A DNA stretch of 64,000 nucleotides from assembly GCA_033032175.1 (NCBI GenBank), contig CM065310.1, positions 8,990,001-9,054,000 on the forward strand, read 5' to 3'. The position numbers were made by a program, and so were the translations under genes. The stretch's first letter is position 1; every line of letters starts with the position of its first letter. A model generated the notes under the pieces. That model did not search any database. It saw only the letters and a program-made list of their open reading frames with translations, and was not told where the DNA came from. The DNA comes from Saturnia japonica (taxonomy: Eukaryota > Arthropoda > Insecta > Lepidoptera > Saturniidae). Below, piece after piece: positions 42,101 to 51,100 of the stretch.

Positions 42101-45100
42101 TAGATTTTAAGTATCATACTTTAATTACATAAATAGCCTTTGCTAGTATTAGTAATAAGTATAAAATATTTAATTTTTTTAAATACAATACATTTGTTTC
42201 GTTTCTTGGTTAAAATTTTAAGATTAATCTAAGATATTTTTTTGTATAAAAATTAAATATATTTAATACAACTTATGTATATGTATGTAAGTGATAAGTT
42301 TATTCATGTTTTCAATTGTTATTTGCCCCGGCAACATGTTGGCAACCCAACAATACAATTTTTTGTAATCTTGCAACATTGTACAAATAAATTCTCTCTT
42401 CCGCTTGGACCGCCATCGTGGTGATTGAGAGTGAATTATCGTGGAACTTTTATTTATCTTTTTTGAAGTATCAGCTACCTAAATCTAATACAGTCCACAC
42501 ATGTAGTAATAAACATGCATCACTTAGCTACCTACATACAACACTACACACGTATGAACATACACACGTGCACACCACACAGGTACATAGGTTCTGTGAG
42601 GGACCTTTTTTTTTCTTTTTTTACGCTAGTTAGTTAGCGCTAGTTAGTGTAGAAACATTCCGATTACTGAATACACATACGCACGGTTCCTTCCTTCCTC
42701 CCAGGAGGAAGGGAACGTGCCTATGTGTATATTTAGTTAGCTCGAATCGTAGGTGTAGGGATTCGAATAGATCGCGACCTATTTGCGAACGCGACGACCG
42801 CCCGAGCCGAGGTCCGGCCACTTTGGCACCCTCGTGCGAGTCGTCCACAAAACTTTCGCGGCTGAGTGCCCTCTGCGCTCGCCCCCAAGTCCGGTGAAGC
42901 TGTAAAAGCCGCAGCGGCTTTAGGGCCCCTAAGGCTAACAGTGTAGTCAGTTCTAAAAAAAAAAAAAAAAAAGAGATTTATACGCCGGCATTACTACGAC
43001 GACGGTCTAGCTGGACTATCTATCTAGACGGTCGGTCTCTTGGCGGTCTGACGGCCGGCCCCAGTCGGGCCTCCGGCGCTAAAGAGAGGCAATCTACAAC
43101 CCCGACTGTCTCCCAAATGACTGAACCAGTGCGACAGGAGCAAGTGCTGCAGGCTTAAGCATTGCTGTCTTGCATCTGGTGTTTTTAGGTCGCACAGCAG
43201 AAGCCGTAGAAGAAGAAGCCAATTCTTTTTCGGTGGCAAGAGGAGGGCGAAACCCGGAGCGACTGCTCCATTCTGTCCATCGCGTCGACCAATATCTGCA
43301 CCAGAGAAGCCGGATTGGTTTCCATCTGCACCCGTGACGGGCGGCACAGAAGGAACCTCTCTCCGACTGCGCAACGAGGAGAGCTCCACCTTGAGATCCT
43401 CGATCTTCTGACGGAGCTTCCTCATCTCGCGCCGGAGAACGAGGGTCTCCTCCGGCACCTCCGGCAGGGTCGTGGTGGTAACCTCATGAAGGGTTCAGGC
43501 CACCTCCTTCATCCATTTAACGAAGGTACCTTTGAGGTTGCCACATTTCTTGGCAACCTCAAGAATATCATCGATCTTCTCTTTAGCGAGGGTTCTGAGT
43601 TTCGCTGGGTCGAGAAACTCGATCCCCTCAAGGACCCCCACATCTGCGACAAACTTTAACTCCTCAACGAAGCCGGTCCAGCAGCAGCACAGTCCTGCAA
43701 CACGCTTGACTCTCCAGTCACACCCGAACACGTCACTCTTCTATCAGGGCCCCGCTCACGGGATCTGCCTCTTCCGGCCATCGTGACCTTACTGGGAGGA
43801 GCCTCCACTCCGTCCACACCAGCTTCATTACCATGCGACCGCTTACTGTCCAGCACAGCCTCCAACGCTGAACTACTGGGGCCGACTGTCCAGTGCTTGA
43901 TAGAATAACTGTCCAGTTCCGGATTCCTGTCCAGAACCACAATAGGTTAAGTTGTCCCTTTTGACAAGGCCAGGGTCGTCTTTTGTGTATCATCAGTTGT
44001 CCTTGTAGTCGCTATAGTCGTTATGTTTTTTTTTCGATTTGCGCAAAATTTTGCCCCAATCACCCCCTCTCTACTCCCACAGACACGGTGGGGCAGCTCG
44101 AGCTAAGCTCAGGGAGGTAGTTTAGGTCCTGAGGTAGTTTAGATTTTAATTTTGCGGCTTTCATGCATGAAGCAACCGATACCACCAGCCGCTGTCCGGA
44201 ACTGGGCCTTTGGGGCTTAAACTGAGCCCTCATCGGCCCCAGCCCAATACTGGGTGCGCAGCACACATGCCACACCCAGGAGCTTTTAACGGCCCTCCAG
44301 CCGGCGTTCCTCCATGGTCCCCTCTAAGAAGCAGAGGGATACCTGGAGGAGTACGTCAGATATTAGCAGCTGACCAAAGTGGTCGAAGTTGCCCAGGGTG
44401 CACCACGAGGAGGTTCCTGACACGCACCCCCCCATCTACTAACCTAGGGCAACCTGTATTATGATAGTTGGTTCCTTTCAAAAATTAAAATTAAACTAGT
44501 ATTTTTGAATACTTGCATGATTTTGTGTATGTGTGCTGTATGAACGGTGTATGGGACGTATGTATGCCTTTAGGTATAATGCATTTTGGAGAACGATTTT
44601 TAATGGAATAAAATGAGTAGGTATTTAAATTATCTTTTTTTTTTCTTTGATGCGTTTTTTCACATGTTTATTTGTTCTACAAGATATTGTGTTTAGAATA
44701 ATACGAAGTAACGGCAAGTGGTCAATGGTGGGGCACAGTCGGGAAGATGTTTGCGATTTGATACAATTATCATCTGCGACTGTGGCCCGTGGAATGATTG
44801 ATAATGTTGATGAATGAGAATGAATAGGTAGCTGTTAATTGGTTGATGACGTCAGATGATAAACATGGTAGAAAAGTATCCACAATGAGAAATAGATTAA
44901 TACTACGGGTAACAGAAATAGAACTTGAAAAACGGCTTAAATTCTATTAAATGTTTTTAAGTATATACGAATTTAAAATAGAAACTTTACTCATGAGGCT
45001 CTTTAGGTTATAGGGCAATACCCTCAGGTTTTCACAAACGATCTCATGATCAAATCGAATTCTATCAAAACGTGGGCAATCCTCAAAAAGATTTTTAAGG

Positions 45101-48100
45101 GATTGAATAGTAGCATTATCACAGCGACATGTGTCGTTATCGATTATTTTGAACCTATGCAAATATTGTTTGGTGTATGTGTATTCTGTTAGTGCCTGTG
45201 TGAGTGTGAAAGTTATTGGTGTATGTTTGAATAACGTTTTGATGTCAGTGAGAGTTGGTAGAAGTTGTTTTGTGTGCTGCCCTTGTGGCTTGCTTTGGTA
45301 TCTGAATTGCCAAATGTTTTTGTTCTCTTCTCTTATGGTGCGATTGATATAACTAAATTGTCTTAAGACTGCTAATAAATAAAACATCAATATTTTTCGC
45401 TTTAGGCATAAAGTATCAGATCATACACTCGATGACAGCTTAGCTAATCTACTAACAACCTTGAATTTAGGCGTCATGTTATTATTTCCATATTAATAAC
45501 AAATTGACGAAGGTCGTAGAGGTCGCTTACATATTAATTAGAAATAGAAGACATCTATAAACTAGTTTAATAATGCCACCTTCGTTCTCATATCTATTTT
45601 TGTTTACATCTTTTATCTCGCTTACACTCATGTAATCTACACACTATTACATTAAGAGCAAACGTTTACATTATTAAAATAATTTGAAATGTTACAAAAT
45701 ATATGGTAGCATTTTAGTTTGTTATCCCTGTCACATCATTTTGGTAATTTGTTGCGTCTCGTATTGTTCATTAACATTACACTATAAAATTCAGTATAAT
45801 ATAGTAAATAAAGTATAGTGTAGGAATTCAGCATAAGTTTTGAGTAGTTAAAAACTTGGCAATCGATAAAGCCAGGTAAGGAAAGGTACAACAACATCCA
45901 TCCAAATATTAAATTGGAGGGGTTTGAACTCTCGAGCAACCTATTGTGCATGCCAAAAAAACTGCGTAAGCGCTACGGACACGGTGCGCTAAATTTAAAT
46001 ATCTTTGTGGACGTCGATTTAAATGTACTACGTCAATATTATACATCAGTGGTTGTGGGTGGATCAATTCTCCACGCTGTGACTGTGGTGAAGAAACGCA
46101 AACAATCCAACTACGATACCACCACCATATGATACAACGGCTCCTCTGATGATTTGATCACTCTTGACGACGAAGCCCTAAAGTGGCCGAAAAAGTTTAA
46201 AATTCAACTATAAGTGATACTCTATTTAATCACACTAAAATAAATAAATAAATATATTATAAAAGTATACTAATATTATAATGAACACAGATTTCATTAT
46301 TTATATTTTGCCTTAATAGGAAAGTCACAATATTTTTACGTAAATGATATTATATTTTTATATTTGCACAAGTCATAATAACATTACATTTCACTTCCTG
46401 GTCCCACAAAAGTTATTCTGTTCTTTCCAATAGTCAATAATTCGACATTCGACCACAGTATTCAGATCCGGAATAGCATAAATGTCTTCTGCATGAAAAA
46501 ACTTGAACTTCCATGCTGATCAGTCTAACCAAGTTGCCGGTCTTGCAGTTTATCAATCTCATAATATAACTATACCAACATACATTTTATATATATTGTA
46601 TACATAAGCAAAAGTCGAAAAAAAGGAAGAGAAGTAAGTTGTCAAAGTGCTATTGGGGTTTTATTTAAATTCGCTTTTATTCTTGTGTAATTATAACTCA
46701 TACTAAATGAAGTAAAATATATTTAAACATAATATTTAGAATAATCTTTGGAAATTAAAAGGTCTTCTAAGTAAACGTTTAGTTACTACGTTTATTGTAA
46801 TATTTTGTAAAATAAATTTATACATATTATATAGTTACTTGTCTTGACTCTGTCTCACTGATTCATCAACGCAGAACGTAAACTACTGGGAATCCTTTTA
46901 CACGGGTTTCTTTTACTCAGTAGGTGAGCACTAAGGAAGATTTTTGGAAACTTAACCCTTAAGATGGTGAAAAAAGGGATAACATTTTATATGAAAATCA
47001 GTCATTCTTGAAAATAGATCAATGAAAATATATATTCAGCAACTCAGAAAGTAAAAAAGATAGGACATAACTCAACTATGACGTGAGCGAATCCGCGATA
47101 AAACACAAGTTTATAATAGTAATACTTTAAAGATCCTTCTAATAAAACATAATATGACGTTATAAAAATTAATATACTATTAAGCCGTAAAAGCATGAAA
47201 TTGTACCAAAAATAAATATCCATCAATTCGACTCGATTGCTTCTAAAGTCCACTCATTCATTCCACTGAACTATTACGATGATGAGATAACATTCTATTC
47301 AAATAGTACTACAGTGAATAGACATTGTTAGTGATGTTAGATTATTCCGTTAAAGGAATATTATGGAATTACATATATTATGTAAGTCAATGGTTTGTTT
47401 GGTTTAAACTATTAAGATAAATTAGCAATTTTTGTTTTCTATCTACCTATTATTTACTGTAACAACAATAAATATTGTCATAATATTACTATAACTTAAA
47501 ATTATAAATCTATTCCATTATAAATATTGCACACAAGAGAATTTTCAAATGTATACTTTTTCTTCTTTCTATTTAATGAGAACTGTGTTCATACACAATT
47601 TCCCCCATGTCACGTGAATAGAACATTTTATAGAGTTTCTAGACAGTTTATTTGTCTAGAGAGTTTTTGTGGCAACTTAAAGTGCATGTTCGTAGTTATT
47701 ATCTATATAATACACTTCCCTTGTGCACAATAAACAAAGTGCATTACGAATAATCAAATCTTCAAAATTACATAATATAGAACCAAATAACATAAATCTA
47801 TAAATTAAAATCATAACATGACACAGATCAACATCCAAGAACTCTATGTAGGTACATAACCATTTTGTTTACCTATAAAGTATGATTAATACTAATTTAT
47901 AATAAACCACATTAATTAAATTATTAAGTAATTGATTAATAACAATAATAGACAGTTTCATAAAGCCGTTTATAAAAAAAATACGTAAAACGAATTAAAT
48001 ATTAGTATTAAAATTATAATAAGTCTAAAAATATTTTATGATGATTTATTATGCTATGTCTAATTATTAATGCTGAATTACTTCTTTTTATAGATAGATG

Positions 48101-51100
48101 GCGCTTAACGAGTGGCTCTAACATAGGCATATAGTGAAAAACTCGCCATAGTGATTCGTTTAAGCAAATCGCGTTTCGGGATCAACCAGTGCATACCCAA
48201 TTTCTATTTAGGCAGCCTGGAATAACAGCGGAGACTGGCGATGGGTTGTAGATCTTTCAATGGTAGCCACTGTTTTAGGATTGAACTGTTTGTGATCCTG
48301 CTACAAATAAAAAAAAAATCAAATAACAATTGAATTAATTATATTTTTGTGTAACACTATTAGATATTTAAAGTCTTACCTATATACAATTTTAAACTAA
48401 TTAAAAACCATGTTAAGCAATTAATAGATTTACATACATGAGTTATAAACAAGGAAGCTTGCATTCAGTGAACTATAACAGAAACACTAGAGAGCTCTCG
48501 CTACGACCCGTCGGAAATAATTGTAGTAAACAATGAAATTGTTACTAATTTATTTTCCGACCGCAACAAAGCGAGATGTCACGTGAAAAATGCTCGAAAG
48601 CTACAACGTTAAGGCTTCGTGCATTCCTCTTTTGAACTCCCTACAATTTTACGTGTCGTACCCTCAATTGTACATTCATTACAACGTTTAAGTTACATTA
48701 AGTTTTGTCTCCGCGATGAATAATATACACACGATTTAAAACTTGGTGGAACGTCGGGAAATGCGAGCGATTTATGACATTAATCCTAGATATAAAATGA
48801 AATTTCACCCTCGTATGCAACCTCAGAGGAGAATAGTTTTGTTTTGCAGACACTCGCTCTAATTGCATTGTTAAATTCAGTTTCAAAGCTTTTGAGATAT
48901 TCTCGGTATTTGTTGAGGTTGTCTTGTTTCTTTATATATTTTTATGCAATGTTCTTACCCCCTTTTTAATTGTTGAATTTATATTAAAATACATGTATGC
49001 AGTACTTCATAACAATTCATGTCATAATTATTATCAAAACTAAATTTCGATGCTAATATTAGGTATATTATGTTTTTTAGAGGGCACGCCATCAGTGCGC
49101 CCGCAAAGTCGAGCACGGCTATTCCATCTTATTCTCGAAGCGACACTTTTATCCCCCTGTAACTTCGCTGTGTATAAAACAAAAAGTTTGAATTTTTTTT
49201 ATATCAAGAGTACATACTATAACTGGCTATATTGCTAATATACCTAATAATTATAAGTTGCGAATTATCGCTAGTCAAAGTTCTTTAATTTTGTCACTGG
49301 TGCACTCACCGATCGTCAAAACTCTAAGGTACTTGTAGCAGTATTAGAAACTTCAAATTTTAAATATATAAAGGAATGAAAAATGAAAAATCCGATTTTC
49401 GAAGATCTGTCCCTGACGTGAAACCCAAGTGCCCAGCCAAACTATAAGAGATATCGAAATACCGCTTTAGCAAAATTATTTAATAATTTAATAAACATTT
49501 TCTCATGGCGTATAAAAATCGAAGGTCTGGAGTACCTGATGTGGAACACTAAGAGCCACACCAAACTATAAGAGCTATCGAAATGCCGCAATAGTAAAAA
49601 TTATTTAATAATATGATGAGAGTTTTCTGATGATAAATAAAGATCCAAAGTCTAGAGTATCTGATGTGGAACCATAAAAGCCTTGCCAAACTATAAAAGC
49701 TATCGAAATGCTGCCTTATTAAAAATGATTCATGAAGATCATGGGAGTATTTGAAACCATATAAAAATAGTAGAAATAACATGTTCTTGTTATATGTCGT
49801 GGAATTATATATGACTTGTGCCGTTGAAAATATTGTAAGAGTCATTGTTACTATTACGTACTTCTGTTTTCTGAGGTTGAGTTTATGGCAACAAAGGCCA
49901 AGTCATATAAATTTCCACAACATGTAAAAGAATATGCTAACCTTATTATTTTGTCATTAATAACAATGTTTTAGACTTATATAATTAGGCAGAGTACATT
50001 CTAAAGAACGGAATTTAACGTGTAAAAGCCATATTTTAGCTAGCCAATATTACTCGATTTTTATATCCACCTCCTTCAGTTGGCAGTTTATGAATTTTCA
50101 CTTCTTTTTATAGACAAACCATCTCAATCGAGACTTAAGTTTTTTTACAGCATATTTTTCTTGGGATTACCATTTTTTTTTTTATCGTGGAGAAAGCGCT
50201 CATGGGTACACACCCGCCCGGGGGGACGAGTGGTTATGTGAGACTCCTACTCACTAAAACTCCACGGTGCACCGTCCGCCGCCATAATGGGGCGACGCGG
50301 GACCAGCGGTAGCATACTACCGCGCCGCCCCGGCGGCAAGGCCAGGAAGGGCCACCCGCTGACGGAGACAGCCTGGTGAACGAAACTGTCTCCCCGTCCG
50401 CCAAACCAGTGCAATGGGAAGACAGGCCCCCCGACCCATCTCTCCTTGGTTCGGCCTGGCAGGAGAAGGAGGCGGATGAACCGCCCCTGTCCCCCACCCA
50501 CCCGGCGTTGGGTTTTTTATAGAGGTTTTCTCCTTTGCCTCTGCCATAATGTTTGGCATATGGCGGGGGTAAGGGGCGAATGAACGCACCCCCTCCCCCA
50601 CCAGTCCGTCTTTGGTTTTTTATAGAGGTTTCCTCCTCTGCCGTAATTAAACTCCCGTTCATCCTCGACAATCCGGCTTTGATTTTTTAACGAGGTGCTC
50701 ATCCTCAACCTTCCGGTTATTTTTTAAAGTGCTTTCCTTCCACTGTCCGTCCTTGATTTTTTATACTGGTGGTTTTTTCCACCTCCGGCTAGTAATTTTT
50801 TAACGAGGTTGTCTTCCTCGGTAATTTTTTAAGGTGGTTGTCTTCCACCGTCCGGCCATGATTTTTTTAAAGGGTGGTTTACTCCACCACAGTCCGTCCG
50901 TGATTTTTTAAGGTGGTTTACGCCACCGCCGTCAGCGATTTTTTAAAGAGGTTGTATCCTTTCAATTTTTTAAGGAGGTTTTCTTCCTCCTCCGCCGTCA
51001 ACGACGAGTCCGTCCACAGTGGACGAGCCGAAGCAGGTCCACTCTTGCCCCATCCCCTGTCTCCTCTGATGAGCAGAGGGGTACAGGGGAGGAACGCCGT

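Larger units (their letters stand above)
36265..42515 (+). mobile_element. BEL/Pao LTR retrotransposon, apparently intact
   Basis: Two 179-bp LTRs (36265-36443 and 42337-42515) start TGTTGGCAAC and end AATAAACA. They are flanked by the 5-bp duplication TGCAT (36260-36264, 42516-42520), the usual size for BEL/Pao. Read by eye the LTRs are identical. TGGTCCTTCGAC directly after the left LTR is in the position of a primer-binding site. One long ORF fills the interior, and there is no envelope ORF. The insertion target is the 3' UTR of the jockey LINE. The second jockey copy, near 59281-59290, shows the uninterrupted target. Confidence 0.93.
32090..42971 (+). mobile_element. jockey-clade LINE, 5'-truncated, interrupted by a BEL/Pao element
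   Basis: Flanked by AGAGATTTATAC at 32078-32089 and 42972-42983 (the first A on the right may belong to the poly(A)). It holds most of ORF1, all of ORF2, a 3' UTR split by the LTR element, and an 18-A tail from 42955. The ORF1 frame is already open at the left boundary without an ATG, so the copy is 5'-truncated inside ORF1. Without the 6.25-kb insertion and one copy of TGCAT, the LINE is about 4.6 kb. Its 3' half is nearly identical to the inverted copy at 58840-60723, so the family moved recently. Confidence 0.88.

Noticed and set aside
45914..46132. 72-codon frame with basic start
   Set aside because: No recognisable motif, AT-rich flank, no splice or promoter context.
48090..48300. GC-richer island considered as an extra DIP exon
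   Set aside because: No frame with Ig motifs, and exons 2 and 3 already join in phase.
50234..50671. 145-codon - strand frame in element C
   Set aside because: Lies in the shared 3' UTR and is not conserved as protein in A or B; low-complexity Gly/Pro/Arg.
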